Source: Rhodopseudomonas palustris (GTDB lineage: Bacteria; Pseudomonadota; Alphaproteobacteria; Rhizobiales; Xanthobacteraceae). Taken from it: a stretch of DNA of 64,000 nucleotides. Positions 10,346-18,711 of the stretch are shown here, in pieces. The notes under the pieces were generated by a model. The model saw only the letters and a list, made by a program, of their open reading frames with translations. It was not told the origin of the DNA and made no database searches. A program made the position numbers and the translations under genes. Where the stretch lies: the NCBI RefSeq assembly GCF_013415845.1, contig NZ_CP058907.1:2294001-2358000 (forward strand), written 5' to 3'. Positions within the stretch are counted from its first letter, which is position 1, and every line of letters starts with the position of its first letter.

Positions 10346-11734
10346 ATGTCTACGTTCGACAATCCGTTCGATCCCAATCGCCGGCTGCATACCACGGGTT
10401 GTAGTTGTGGCCGTCACGCTACCGAGGTTGAGCACGCTGCCGAGCAGGCCGCCGCGTTGCAGAGCGCCGTGACGCAGGGCGAAGAGAAGCGGTTCGAAGG
10501 CGTCGTCGCGTCCGCGGTGATGCGCGCGATGTTTCCGCAGGATGCCTCGCGGCGCGCCTTTCTGAAGTCGGTCGGCGCTGCCACGGCACTCGCCGCGGTG
10601 TCGCAGTTCTTCCCCCTGCAGACCGCAACCGATGTGTTCGCCTCGGGCGGTCCGCTGGAAAAGACAGACCTCAAGGTCGGCTTCATTCCGATCACCTGCG
10701 CTACGCCGATCATCATGGCGCATCCGATGGGCTTCTATGCGAAGTACGGCCTCAACGTCGAAGTGATCAAGACCGCCGGCTGGGCGGTGATCCGCGACAA
10801 GACGCTGAACAAGGAATACGACGCCGCGCACATGCTGTCGCCGATGCCGCTGGCGATCACGATGGGCGTCGGCTCCAATCCGATCCCGTACACCATGCCG
10901 GCGGTCGAGAACATCAACGGTCAGGCGATCACCCTGGCGATGAAGCACAAAGATCGCCGCAATCCGAAGGACTGGAAGGGCTTCAAATTCGCCGTTCCGT
11001 TCGACTATTCGATGCACAATTACCTGCTCCGCTACTATTTGGCCGAGCATGGTCTCGACCCCGACGTCGACGTCCAGATCCGCGCCGTGCCGCCGCCGGA
11101 AATGGTCGCCAACCTGCGTGCCGACAATATCGACGGCTATCTCGCGCCCGATCCGATGAACCAGCGTGCGGTCTATGACGGAGTCGGCTTCATCCACATC
11201 CTCACCAAGGAAATCTGGGACGGCCACCCGTGCTGCGCCTTCGCCGCGTCGAAGGAATTCGTCACCTCGATGCCGAACACCTACGGCGCGCTCCTGAAGT
11301 CGATCATTGAGGCGACCGCCTACGCGCACAAGCCGGAGAACCGCAAGGAAATCGCCCAGGCGATCTCGCCGGCGAACTACCTGAATCAGCCGGCAATCGT
11401 ACTCGAACAGATACTCACCGGCACCTATGCGGACGGCCTCGGCAACGTCGTCAAGCAGCCGAACCGGATCGATTTCGATCCGTTCCCGTGGCAGTCGTTC
11501 GCGATCTGGATCATGACCCAGATGAAGCGCTGGGGGCAGATCAAGGGCGACGTCGACTACAAGACGATCGCCGAGCAGGTCTATCTGGCGACCGACACGG
11601 CGAAGCTGATGAAGGAAGCAGGCCTCGCGGCCCCCGACACCACGTCGCGGTCGTTCTCGGTGATGGGCAAGCCGTTCGATGGCTCCAACCCGGATCAGTA
11701 TCTCGCCAGCTTCAAGATCAAGAAGGCCTCGTAA
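10346..11734 (+). CDS. cynA: Tat-exported NrtA/CynA-type ABC binding protein
   Basis: A 462-residue periplasmic solute-binding protein of the NrtA/CmpA/CynA family. The export signal is internal: ASRRAFLKSVGAATALAAV (about 67-85) is a classic twin-arginine signal, preceded by an unusually long hydrophilic region that includes HTTGCSCGRH (15-24). The mature part begins near DLKVGFIPITCATPIIMAHPMG. The start ATG at 10346 has a perfect GGAGGT. It is the first gene of a unit with permease, ATPase and cyanase, which points to cyanate as ligand, although nitrate or another small anion cannot be excluded from sequence alone. A strong hairpin follows the gene. Confidence 0.85.
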   Translation: MSTFDNPFDPNRRLHTTGCSCGRHATEVEHAAEQAAALQSAVTQGEEKRFEGVVASAVMRAMFPQDASRRAFLKSVGAATALAAVSQFFPLQTATDVFASGGPLEKTDLKVGFIPITCATPIIMAHPMGFYAKYGLNVEVIKTAGWAVIRDKTLNKEYDAAHMLSPMPLAITMGVGSNPIPYTMPAVENINGQAITLAMKHKDRRNPKDWKGFKFAVPFDYSMHNYLLRYYLAEHGLDPDVDVQIRAVPPPEMVANLRADNIDGYLAPDPMNQRAVYDGVGFIHILTKEIWDGHPCCAFAASKEFVTSMPNTYGALLKSIIEATAYAHKPENRKEIAQAISPANYLNQPAIVLEQILTGTYADGLGNVVKQPNRIDFDPFPWQSFAIWIMTQMKRWGQIKGDVDYKTIAEQVYLATDTAKLMKEAGLAAPDTTSRSFSVMGKPFDGSNPDQYLASFKIKKAS

Positions 11735-11740
11735 CGGAAA

Positions 11741-11790
11741 GGGGACCGGCGGCGGCATGTTTGGATCTCTCCGCCGCCGGCCGCGTCCCC
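11741..11790 (+). other. intercistronic stem-loop after cynA
   Basis: CCGGCGGCGG (11746-11755) pairs perfectly with CCGCCGCCGG (11771-11780), and the flanks GGGGAC (11741-11746) and GTCCCC (11785-11790) can extend it. No U-tract follows, so it is more likely an mRNA-stability or partial-attenuation element that keeps binding-protein mRNA above permease mRNA than a full terminator. Confidence 0.6.
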
Positions 11791-11880
11791 GAACGATGAG
11801 CGTCGCAACAGCGCCGCCGGTGGCTAGCGTAGCCGCAGCCACCGGCCTCCAGGTCCTGCACTGACACGACGGGTGACGTC

Positions 11881-12720
11881 ATGACCAAATCACTACGCCT
11901 CCGCGCCGCGGTGGTCTCGCTGCTGCTGTTCGGTGGCTTCATCGCCGCCTGGCATCTGGCGACGCGCGGCAGCGGCGAGGTCGCCAAGATGAGCCCGGAA
12001 TATGCGGCGCTGATGGGCGCCACTGCGACGCAGGGCAAATCGGCGATGCCCGGTCCGTTCGAGGTCGGCGCCAAGTTGTGGGAGCACATCAAGCGACCGT
12101 TCTACGACAACGGCCCCAACGACAAGGGGCTCGGCATTCAGCTCGGCTATTCGATTGCGCGGGTGATGACCGGCTATCTGCTGGCGGTGCTCGTGGCCAT
12201 CCCGCTCGGTTTTCTGATCGGCATGTCGCCGCTGATGAACAAGGCGCTCGATCCGTTCATTCAGGTGTTGAAGCCGATCTCGCCGCTCGCCTGGATGCCG
12301 CTTGCGCTCTACACCATCAAGGACTCCAGCCTGTCGGCGATCTTCGTAATCTTCATCTGTTCGGTGTGGCCGATGTTGCTGAACACAGCGTTTGGTGTCG
12401 CTTCGGTCCGCAAGGAGTGGATCAACGTCGCCCGCACGCTCGAAGTCGGCACCGTGCGTCGCGCCTTTACGGTGATCTTGCCGGCCGCGGCGCCGACCAT
12501 TCTCACTGGCATGCGGATTTCGATCGGCATCGCCTGGCTGGTGATCGTCGCCGCCGAGATGCTCGTCGGCGGCACCGGCATCGGTTACTTCGTCTGGAAC
12601 GAATGGAATAACCTGTCGATCGTCAACGTCATCATCGCGATCCTGATGATCGGTTTGGTCGGTATGCTGCTCGATCAGGTGCTGGCGCGGTTCACCCGTA
12701 TGGTCACATTTCCGGAGTGA
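11881..12720 (+). CDS. cynB: ABC transporter permease (NrtB/CynB type)
   Basis: A 279-residue inner-membrane permease of the nitrate/sulfonate/taurine BPD_transp_1 group. About six hydrophobic segments are visible, beginning with VVSLLLFGGFIAAW. The coupling region that contacts the ATPase has the expected EAA-like loop (RTLEVGTVRRAFTVILPAAAPTILTGMRISIGIAW). It lies 146 bp after cynA, separated by the hairpin, and its stop overlaps the region just before the ATPase start, indicating translation coupling. It would form the membrane channel for the cyanate-type ligand delivered by the upstream Tat-exported binding protein. Confidence 0.86.
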   Translation: MTKSLRLRAAVVSLLLFGGFIAAWHLATRGSGEVAKMSPEYAALMGATATQGKSAMPGPFEVGAKLWEHIKRPFYDNGPNDKGLGIQLGYSIARVMTGYLLAVLVAIPLGFLIGMSPLMNKALDPFIQVLKPISPLAWMPLALYTIKDSSLSAIFVIFICSVWPMLLNTAFGVASVRKEWINVARTLEVGTVRRAFTVILPAAAPTILTGMRISIGIAWLVIVAAEMLVGGTGIGYFVWNEWNNLSIVNVIIAILMIGLVGMLLDQVLARFTRMVTFPE

Positions 12721-12725
12721 GCGCG

Positions 12726-13613
12726 ATGACGAACGACAAGTTCATTTCGATCGAGGCGATCGCGAAGCGTTACCCGGCAGCGGCCGGGGGACAGACCACG
12801 ATCTTCGAAAACCTGTGGCTGTCGCTGCCGCGCGGTGAATTCGGCTGCGTGATCGGGCACTCCGGTTGCGGCAAGACGACTGTGCTCAACATCCTCGCCG
12901 GCCTCGACCGGCCGACCGAAGGCGCGGTGATCGTCGACGGCCATGCGATCGAAGGCACCAGCCTCGACCGCGCGGTGATCTTCCAGAGCCACGCGCTGCT
13001 GCCGTGGCGCACCGTGATGGGCAACGTCGCCTATGCGGTGTCGTCGAAATGGCGCGACTGGGACAAGGCCAAGGTCCGAGCCCATGCGCAGCGCTTCATC
13101 GATCTTGTCGGGCTGACCGGCTCCGAGCACAAGCGTCCGTCGGAACTGTCCGGCGGCATGAAACAGCGCGTCGGCATTGCCCGGGCACTGTCGATCACGC
13201 CGAAGATCATGCTGATGGACGAGCCGTTCTCGGCGCTCGACGCGTTGACTCGCGGCTCGCTGCAGGACGAGGTGCGGCGGATTTGCCTGGAGACGGGGCA
13301 GACCACCTTCATGATCACCCACGATGTCGACGAGGCGATGTATCTCGCCGACAAGATCTATCTCATGACCAACGGCCCCGGCGCGGTGATCGCCGAGATC
13401 GTCGAGAACCCGCTGCCGAAGGACCGTGCCCGGATCGATCTGCACCGGCATCCTTACTACTACGGCCTGCGCAACCACATCGTCGATTTCCTGGTGACGC
13501 GCAGCAAGACCTTCACCAGCAACAATCCGAACCACGATCCGCTGCACGTGCCGATCGTCCGGCCCGGCGTCGAGGACGCTGCGCCCGTGCCGATGCAGGC
13601 GAACGCCCGCTGA
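12726..13613 (+). CDS. cynD: ABC transporter ATP-binding protein (NrtD/CynD type)
   Basis: A 295-residue ABC ATPase. Walker A GHSGCGKTT, Q-loop in VIFQSHALLPW, signature LSGGMKQR, Walker B IMLMDEPFSALD and the switch His in MITHDVDEAM are all present. It is a stand-alone NrtD/SsuB/TauB-like subunit without the NrtC regulatory domain, so no sign of the substrate-sensing fusion seen in nitrate transporters. The ATG at 12726 is used; an earlier in-frame ATG at 12717 overlaps the permease stop. It lies between the permease and cyanase genes in one direction with short gaps, and would energise cyanate import. Confidence 0.88.
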   Translation: MTNDKFISIEAIAKRYPAAAGGQTTIFENLWLSLPRGEFGCVIGHSGCGKTTVLNILAGLDRPTEGAVIVDGHAIEGTSLDRAVIFQSHALLPWRTVMGNVAYAVSSKWRDWDKAKVRAHAQRFIDLVGLTGSEHKRPSELSGGMKQRVGIARALSITPKIMLMDEPFSALDALTRGSLQDEVRRICLETGQTTFMITHDVDEAMYLADKIYLMTNGPGAVIAEIVENPLPKDRARIDLHRHPYYYGLRNHIVDFLVTRSKTFTSNNPNHDPLHVPIVRPGVEDAAPVPMQANAR

Positions 13614-13655
13614 TTCCATCATCCACCGATCCCCACCTCACTAAGGAGACCGACC

Positions 13656-14144
13656 ATGAAGCGAGCCGAACTGACCGAGAAGCTGCTCGACATCAAGCGC
13701 GAGAAGGGCTGGACCTGGAAGTACATTTGCGAGACCATCGGCGGCCATTCCGAGGTGCTGGTGGTCGGTGCGATCCTCGGCCAGATGAAGCTGACCAAGC
13801 CGCTGGCGGCGAAGGCGGCCGAGCTGTTCGGGCTGTCGGCGGTCGAGACCGCGATGCTCAACGAGGTGCCGATGCGCGGCGAGGGCATCACCATGCCACC
13901 TCGCGATCCCTTGATCTATCGCTTCTACGAGCTGGTGATGATCAACGGTCCGGCCTGGAAGGCGCTGATCGAGGAGGAATTTGGCGACGGCATCATGTCG
14001 GCGATCGACTTCGACATGGTGATGGAACGGCTGCCGAATCCGAAGGGCGACCGCGTCAAGATCACGATGTCGGGCAAGTTCCTGCCGTACAAGTATTACG
14101 GCGCCACCGGCAACAACGCCGAATACGGCTTCAAAGAAGAGTAA
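13656..14144 (+). CDS. cynS: cyanate hydratase (cyanase)
   Basis: A 162-residue cyanase, slightly longer than the 156 residues of the E. coli enzyme. It converts cyanate and bicarbonate to ammonia and CO2 in the cytoplasm. The N-terminal helical domain ends with the family-typical VPMRG, and the catalytic C-terminal domain shows the three active-site residues Arg89 and Glu92 (YRFYE) and Ser115 (DGIMSAIDF), with GKFLPYKYYG closing the domain. AAGGAG stands before the ATG. As last gene of the sigma-54-controlled transport operon it gives cyanate nitrogen assimilation. A convergent-type terminator follows. The last dozen residues (GNNAEYGFKEE) extend beyond the E. coli end. Confidence 0.96.
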   Translation: MKRAELTEKLLDIKREKGWTWKYICETIGGHSEVLVVGAILGQMKLTKPLAAKAAELFGLSAVETAMLNEVPMRGEGITMPPRDPLIYRFYELVMINGPAWKALIEEEFGDGIMSAIDFDMVMERLPNPKGDRVKITMSGKFLPYKYYGATGNNAEYGFKEE

Positions 14145-14201
14145 GCTGCAGGCGGACCGACGCCGCAGTCGCGGGTCTTGTGGTCCATCACGTATCAGAT
14201 C

Positions 14202-14242
14202 GGCCGTGGCGTCGCTCCCGTCGAGGAGATGTCGCCACGGCC
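14202..14242. terminator. hairpin between convergent cynS and DUF2023 genes
   Basis: GGCCGTGGCG (14202-14211) and CGCCACGGCC (14233-14242) form a perfect 10-bp stem. CTCC (14215-14218) and GGAG (14225-14228) can extend it inside the loop. It lies in the gap between two converging genes, the expected place for a bidirectional terminator, although no long T-tract is present. Confidence 0.55.
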
Positions 14243-14250
14243 TATCGCGA

Positions 14251-14667
14251 TCAGTGGATCAGCACCGGCTCGCTCGGCGCCACGGTATGGGTCGGTTCGG
14301 CGACCGCCTCGACCGCATTGCCGCCGGCACGAGACAGAAAACGATGGCACTGCATTTCGCGGTCGTAGCCGAGCAGGATGCCGAGCATGAAGTCGTGCTC
14401 GGCTGACAGATTGCACAGCGGCCCGGTCATGAAGCCTTGCACCGTGCGGACCGCGGAGGCGACGCCGAACACCACGTTGATGCGATGCTGGCACGCTTCG
14501 TGGACGTGGTGGGCGATGCCGGCGGTGCGCAGCCGCGCCACGATCGAGGTGGCCTCGACCGAAGGAAGCGTCATCATCGCGAGCGGGCGGAGCCCCTTCG
14601 ACAGCTCGTAGAGGTGGTGCTGGAAGATCTGCAAGGTCGCTGCGCTCATGTGAGACGACTGATCCAT
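14251..14667 (-). CDS. DUF2023 family protein, flavodoxin partner
   Basis: A 138-residue protein that I recognise as DUF2023-like from its sequence style and its position directly behind a flavodoxin gene. The core reads IFQHHLYELSKGLRPLAMMTL ... VNVVFGV-like strands, ending in a degenerate tail. The biochemical role of the family is unknown. The start at 14667 has AGAGGA seven bases upstream, giving a 22-bp overlap with the flavodoxin gene. The ATG at 14649, which overlaps the flavodoxin stop as ATGA, is the alternative. The tight coupling argues that it works with flavodoxin, perhaps in electron delivery under iron limitation. Confidence 0.72.
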   Translation of the reverse strand: MDQSSHMSAATLQIFQHHLYELSKGLRPLAMMTLPSVEATSIVARLRTAGIAHHVHEACQHRINVVFGVASAVRTVQGFMTGPLCNLSAEHDFMLGILLGYDREMQCHRFLSRAGGNAVEAVAEPTHTVAPSEPVLIH

Positions 14668-15128
14668 TCGGTGATCCTCTTTTCGGTCTTGGATGATTGG
14701 CCGTCCTCGTCGAGCGCGAGGCCGACGAAGCGGCCGTCGCGTTCCGCTTTGGAGGCGGTGTAGTCGTAGCCCGCAGTTTCAGTGAAGCCGATGACGTCGG
14801 CGCCGAGATCGACCACGTGGTCGTACAGCAGTCCCATGGCGTCGACGAAACTATCCGGGTAGTTGGTCTGATCGCCGGTGCCGAACAGCGCCACCTTCTT
14901 TCCGGACAGATTGGCGCCGGTGAGCTTGTCGATGTTGGCTTCCCAGTCGGTCTGCAGATCGCCAAAACCGTAAGTCGGGGCACCGAGGATCAACAGGCTG
15001 CAGGCCTCAAAATCGGTGGTGGTGGCTGATTTGATATCGACGGCGCGGCCCTGCAGCCGCTTGGCGATCCGCGAGGCAACGGCGCGGGTCGCGCCGGCAT
15101 CGGAGCCGAAAATCACATTGACGCTCAT
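14646..15128 (-). CDS. fldA: flavodoxin
   Basis: A 160-residue flavodoxin of the NifF/FldA type. It binds FMN and replaces ferredoxin as a soluble low-potential electron carrier, typically when iron is scarce. The FMN phosphate loop is seen as FGSDAGATRAVA at the N-terminus, followed by ILGAPTYGFGDLQTDWE (first aromatic loop) and ALFGTGDQTNYPDSFVDAMG (second loop with the Tyr stacking residue). Its location beside the heme-uptake genes fits an iron-stress regulon. In phototrophic alphaproteobacteria flavodoxins can feed nitrogenase, which would connect with cowN elsewhere in the window, though this is inference. The gene is translationally coupled to the DUF2023 gene. Confidence 0.9.
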   Translation of the reverse strand: MSVNVIFGSDAGATRAVASRIAKRLQGRAVDIKSATTTDFEACSLLILGAPTYGFGDLQTDWEANIDKLTGANLSGKKVALFGTGDQTNYPDSFVDAMGLLYDHVVDLGADVIGFTETAGYDYTASKAERDGRFVGLALDEDGQSSKTEKRITEWISRLT

Positions 15129-15324
15129 TGACGATGGGTCTTTCGCTGCAAACGATGAAACTGATAATTGTCAGGTGTCGGCCGTGCGACGCGGGTGCGC
15201 GCGTCACTGGGCAAGACTAAGCGCTCGGTTGCGGACCAACAAATTGAACCGGTCCAAAACCTTTCGCGTCGAGGCGGCTATTACTTAGAATGTCTGTGAT
15301 GTGGTACGCAGAGGCGGCGCGCGC

Positions 15325-16131
15325 TCAAGCGTGGGCGGTGGCGCGGCGATCGTCGGCGAGCTCCGGCAGCACGAATGGCTGGCCCGCGACGTCGGTGTTG
15401 ACGGTGAGTGCGACATCGAACACGTCGGCGATCAGCTGGCGCCGCAAGACGGCGGCAGGGGCTCCGTCGGCGGCGATCCGGCCGCCACTGAGCACGATGA
15501 TGCGATCGGCGAACCGGGCGGCGAGGTTCAGATCGTGCAGGATCGCGATCACGGTGGTGCCGCGGCGGGCGCAGCGCCGCGCGGTCTCGGCGAGATCGAG
15601 CTGGTGGCGGATGTCGAGGCTGGAGGTCGGTTCATCGAGCAGCAGCAGCCCGGGGCCGGCGTCCGCTTCGCCGCTCCACAATTGCACCAGGATCCGGGCG
15701 AAATGGGCGCGCTGCTGCTCGCCGCCCGACAGCGTGGTGATATCGCGGTGGCGGAAATGGTCGAGGCCGACGTCACGGAGCGCGGCGTCGAACAGCGGCG
15801 CCGCCTTGCGCGGATCGATGTCCGCGCCCATCGCCACGATCTCCTCGACCGAGAACGGGAACGACACCGTAGTGTGCTGCGCCAGCATCGCGCGCCGGGC
15901 GGCAAGCACGCGGGGCGGATAGTCGGAGAGCGCGCGCCCGTCGAGCGAGACGGTGCCGGAGGTCGGCCGCAGATCGCCGGACAGCATCCGCAGCAGGGTG
16001 GACTTTCCGGCGCCGTTGGGACCGACGATCGCGACCAGCTCTCCCTGGGAGATGGTGAGACCGACGCGATCGACCAGCGTTGCGCCGGGGAGCGCGAACG
16101 AGGCCGCCTCAGCTTTCAGCGCGCCGCTCAT
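15325..16131 (-). CDS. hmuV: hemin ABC transporter ATP-binding protein
   Basis: A 268-residue ABC ATPase of the FepC/HmuV group. Walker A GPNGAGKST, signature LSGGEQQR, Walker B GLLLLDEPTSSLD and the switch His in AILHDLNLA are intact. It powers heme import through HmuU after delivery by HmuT. Its ATG overlaps the hmuU stop (ATGA), so the genes are translationally coupled. It is the last gene of hemP-hmuT-hmuU-hmuV. About 200 bp separate its end from the flavodoxin start, enough for a separate flavodoxin promoter. Confidence 0.94.
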   Translation of the reverse strand: MSGALKAEAASFALPGATLVDRVGLTISQGELVAIVGPNGAGKSTLLRMLSGDLRPTSGTVSLDGRALSDYPPRVLAARRAMLAQHTTVSFPFSVEEIVAMGADIDPRKAAPLFDAALRDVGLDHFRHRDITTLSGGEQQRAHFARILVQLWSGEADAGPGLLLLDEPTSSLDIRHQLDLAETARRCARRGTTVIAILHDLNLAARFADRIIVLSGGRIAADGAPAAVLRRQLIADVFDVALTVNTDVAGQPFVLPELADDRRATAHA

Positions 16132-17210
16132 GGCCCCACCAACTTGCGCTGCCGAAGCAGAATGGCGAGGAAGAACGGCGCGCCGATCGCTGCGGTGAGA
16201 ATGCCGATCGGCATCTCGGCCGGCGCGACGACGGTCCGCGCCACCGTGTCGGCCACCACCAGCATCACCGCGCCGAGAACGGCGGAGGCGGGCAGCAGCA
16301 GCCGATGCGACGGGCCGATCACCAGCCGCAACAGATGCGGCACGACGATGCCGACGAAGCCGACCACGCCGGTGACCGCGACCGCAACGCCGGCCATTGC
16401 CGACACCAGCAGGATCGAGATCCGCTTCAGCCGCTCGACGTCGACGCCGCTGTGAAACGCCTCGGTCTCGCCGAGGACAAGCAGATCCAGGCGGCCGGCG
16501 ATCCGTAGCAGCACCAAGAGCGCGATCAGCAGGACAGAACCGGTGGAGGCGGCCTTGGCCCAGTTGGCGCCGCTGAGCGAGCCGAGCATCCAGAAAGTGA
16601 TATCACGGAGCTGGCGATCGTCGGCGACGAACACCAGCACACCGAGACCGGCGTTGGCGATCGCCGCGATTGCGAGACCGGCGAGCAAGAACAGCGCGAT
16701 CGAGGTGCGGCCCGATCGGCTCGCGATCCTGTACAGCACAATGGTGGTGATCAGCGATCCGCCGAAGGCGGCGAACGCCAGCAGATACTCCTGCAGGCCA
16801 CGCAGATGCGGGCCGAGCAAATGTTCGAGCAGGACGATCGAGGCGGCCGCACCAAAGGCGCCGCCGCTGGCGACGCCGACCAGCGCCGGGTCGGCCAGCG
16901 GATTGCGGAACAGGCCCTGCATCAGCGCCCCCGCGGCGGCGAGCAGGCTGCCGACGATCGCAGCGGTGAGAATCCGCGGCATCCGGATCGACCACAGCAC
17001 GAGCTGATCGCGCGTCGTCGCCGCATCGCTGGCGGCGCCGGTTAGTCCGAGCGCTGCGGGCAGGCGGGAGAGCGGGATGCCGGCGGCGCCCACCGTCATC
17101 GCCAGCGCCATTGCGGCGATCAGCAACCCGCCGAGTACGGCGAGCGTGATCGCGGCTCCGGGGCGCGGCGCGCCGGCGCGGCTGCGGCGGGGAAGCGCCA
17201 GCACGCTCAT
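16128..17210 (-). CDS. hmuU: hemin ABC transporter permease
   Basis: A 360-residue FecCD-family permease with about ten hydrophobic segments, including LVGVASGGAFGAAASIVLL and GFVGIVVPHLLRLVIGPSHR, the latter being the family-typical cytoplasmic coupling loop. The ATG at 17210 (MSVLALPRRSRAG) is chosen because it overlaps the hmuT stop as ATGA; a longer open frame upstream lies inside hmuT and is not coding. It forms the inner-membrane heme channel with HmuV. Confidence 0.94.
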   Translation of the reverse strand: MSVLALPRRSRAGAPRPGAAITLAVLGGLLIAAMALAMTVGAAGIPLSRLPAALGLTGAASDAATTRDQLVLWSIRMPRILTAAIVGSLLAAAGALMQGLFRNPLADPALVGVASGGAFGAAASIVLLEHLLGPHLRGLQEYLLAFAAFGGSLITTIVLYRIASRSGRTSIALFLLAGLAIAAIANAGLGVLVFVADDRQLRDITFWMLGSLSGANWAKAASTGSVLLIALLVLLRIAGRLDLLVLGETEAFHSGVDVERLKRISILLVSAMAGVAVAVTGVVGFVGIVVPHLLRLVIGPSHRLLLPASAVLGAVMLVVADTVARTVVAPAEMPIGILTAAIGAPFFLAILLRQRKLVGP

Positions 17211-18178
17211 GAGCGGCAATCGACCGTGGTGGCTTTCGGCTTGAAGCCGGCGGCCTCGGCTGCGAGCTGCGGATACAGTTTCGATGCGACCTCGACTGCC
17301 GCGGCTGGCGTGCGCGGCCCGAAGCCGAGCAGATACAGTCCGTCCATCGCCAGGAAGGCACGGTGCTGGCCGGCTGGCGTCAGCGAGAACGCCGGATGGG
17401 CGTAAAACGCGTCGGCCTCGAAGGATTCGCGGCTGCGCTTGATCGTCAGCACGACATCGGGACGTGCTGCGACGATCGCCTCGTCGTTGATCGATTTGTA
17501 GCCGTCGTAGCCATCGATCGCGTTGACGCCGCCGGCGAGCGCAATGATCGAATCCGCCGCGGTGTTCCGTCCAGCCGCCATCGCCTGGCCGTTGACGAGC
17601 GACATAACGAACATCACGCGCACCGGCTTGGTGATCGCCGCGCGCAGCTTGCGCAGCGTGGTGAAGTCGTCGCCGACCGCGGAGGCAAGACACGTCGCGG
17701 CCTTGTCGGCGCCCATGGCGTGGCCGATCAGCGCGATCTTGTCGAGCAGGCCTTGTTCGGAATACGCCTCCGGCACCGACACCAGCGGAATGCCGGCCGA
17801 AGTGATCGCATCGATCGTCTGTTTCGGGCCGGCCGAATCCATCGCCAAGATCAGCGTTGGGTTCAGTCCGATCACGCCTTCCGACGACAATTGCCGCAAG
17901 TAACCGACATTGGGTTTTCCGGCGACCGCCTCGGGCGGATACACGCTGGTGGAATCGATGCCCGCGATCCGCTGCGCTAGGCCGAGATCGGCCAGCACCT
18001 CGGTGATCGCGCCGCCGATCGACAGCGTGCGTGAGGAATCCGCAACGGTGACGTCGCGGGCGTGCGCGTCGCGCACCTTGATCTCGGCGGCCATGGCCGG
18101 CAGCGACAATGAACCAGCGAGTAGCGTCGCGGCGAACAGGGCGGCGCGGCGGCGTGTAACGTGAGCGATCGCGATCAT
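17207..18178 (-). CDS. hmuT: periplasmic heme-binding protein
   Basis: A 323-residue periplasmic binding protein of the heme/B12 cluster (class III). A signal peptide is visible (VTRRRAALFAATLLAGSLSLPAMAA). The mature part follows the class III pattern with TLSIGGAITEVLADLGLAQRIAGIDSTSVYP, NVGYLRQLSSEGVIGLNPTLIL and the long central helix. It carries heme from the TonB-dependent receptor to HmuUV. Its ATG overlaps the hemP stop, and its stop overlaps hmuU, so the four genes are translationally coupled. Confidence 0.93.
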   Translation of the reverse strand: MIAIAHVTRRRAALFAATLLAGSLSLPAMAAEIKVRDAHARDVTVADSSRTLSIGGAITEVLADLGLAQRIAGIDSTSVYPPEAVAGKPNVGYLRQLSSEGVIGLNPTLILAMDSAGPKQTIDAITSAGIPLVSVPEAYSEQGLLDKIALIGHAMGADKAATCLASAVGDDFTTLRKLRAAITKPVRVMFVMSLVNGQAMAAGRNTAADSIIALAGGVNAIDGYDGYKSINDEAIVAARPDVVLTIKRSRESFEADAFYAHPAFSLTPAGQHRAFLAMDGLYLLGFGPRTPAAAVEVASKLYPQLAAEAAGFKPKATTVDCRS

Positions 18179-18378
18179 TTGGTCAGGATCAGCTTGTTCT
18201 GCGAGGTGAGGCGAAGGCGGTAGCGATCGTCGCCATGCGCGATCACGATCTCCCGATCCACCGTGAACAGTTCGCGGCTGTCGATCTGATTGCCGACAAT
18301 GCTGACGGCTCGCGCGCCACCGGGGCTCGCAGCGGCCTGCGTAGGATCTGCGCCCAATCGATCGGATGCTGTCATCAT
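18175..18378 (-). CDS. hemP: hemin uptake protein HemP/HmuP
   Basis: A 67-residue HemP-family protein. The conserved C-terminal part is seen in RELFTVDREIVIAHGDDRYRLRLTSQNKLILTK, which ends with the family-typical NKLILTK. In Bradyrhizobium the homologue HmuP works as a co-activator, with Irr, of heme-uptake gene expression. It is the first gene of the hmuTUV operon, and its stop overlaps the hmuT start. The N-terminal 30 residues are variable and probably disordered. The start may be either of two adjacent ATG codons. Confidence 0.92.
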   Translation of the reverse strand: MMTASDRLGADPTQAAASPGGARAVSIVGNQIDSRELFTVDREIVIAHGDDRYRLRLTSQNKLILTK

Positions 18379-18447
18379 TCCGCTTCTGGTGTTGTTGCTG
18401 ACCTCGACGTGAGCGACTGGTTATAAGCGGTGATCCGAAAATGTGTC

Positions 18448-18464
18448 TTATAATTACTATAAAC
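18448..18464. promoter_or_regulatory. candidate Irr/Fur-type iron box at the hemP-hutW promoter
   Basis: TTATAATTACTATAAAC contains the imperfectly symmetric core TTATA-N5-TATAA in the divergent promoter between hemP and hutW. The same core, TTATAATTRCTWTAA, recurs at 20890-20904 before the heme receptor gene. Alphaproteobacterial heme-uptake promoters are controlled by Irr through AT-rich iron control elements, so this is the best candidate. Protein identity is inferred. Confidence 0.55.
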
Positions 18465-18711
18465 GGCGCGATCGGCGCTTGAGCTCGCGCCGCGGTGCGT
18501 CGTAACTTCACGAAACGCGAGGCGGAGTTGTGCCTTGCGTTGTGCCAGCCAGCTCCCTGCGTTTTGCAGCGCCCGCCAGCCCCTGTTTGCAAATAACGAG
18601 TGTGATCGGATGGTCGGGCTGGCCAGCTATTCGCACGCGCATGCGTCGGCTGACCGTGCGTCGCGCGGCTGGCGTTGCTGCCCGTTTGATGGTGGAGCGC
18701 GGGCGGTGAGA

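Noticed and set aside
10229..11842. A 537-codon open frame on the minus strand opposite the cyanate binding-protein gene
   Set aside because: It is an antisense by-product of high-GC coding. The plus-strand gene has a Tat motif, ribosome site and family motifs; the antisense product is Arg/His-rich and has no domain.
11796..11864. A 22-codon frame MSVATAPPVASVAAATGLQVLH between cynA and cynB
   Set aside because: No ribosome site worth noting, and the segment is better explained as leader after the hairpin; kept as unproven.
12675..13622. A 315-codon open frame opposite the ABC ATPase gene
   Set aside because: Antisense shadow; the sense gene carries every ABC motif.
15241..15300. A weak iron-box-like stretch (TTACTTAGAATG) upstream of flavodoxin
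   Set aside because: It matches the shared heme-promoter motif poorly, so an Irr site cannot be claimed.
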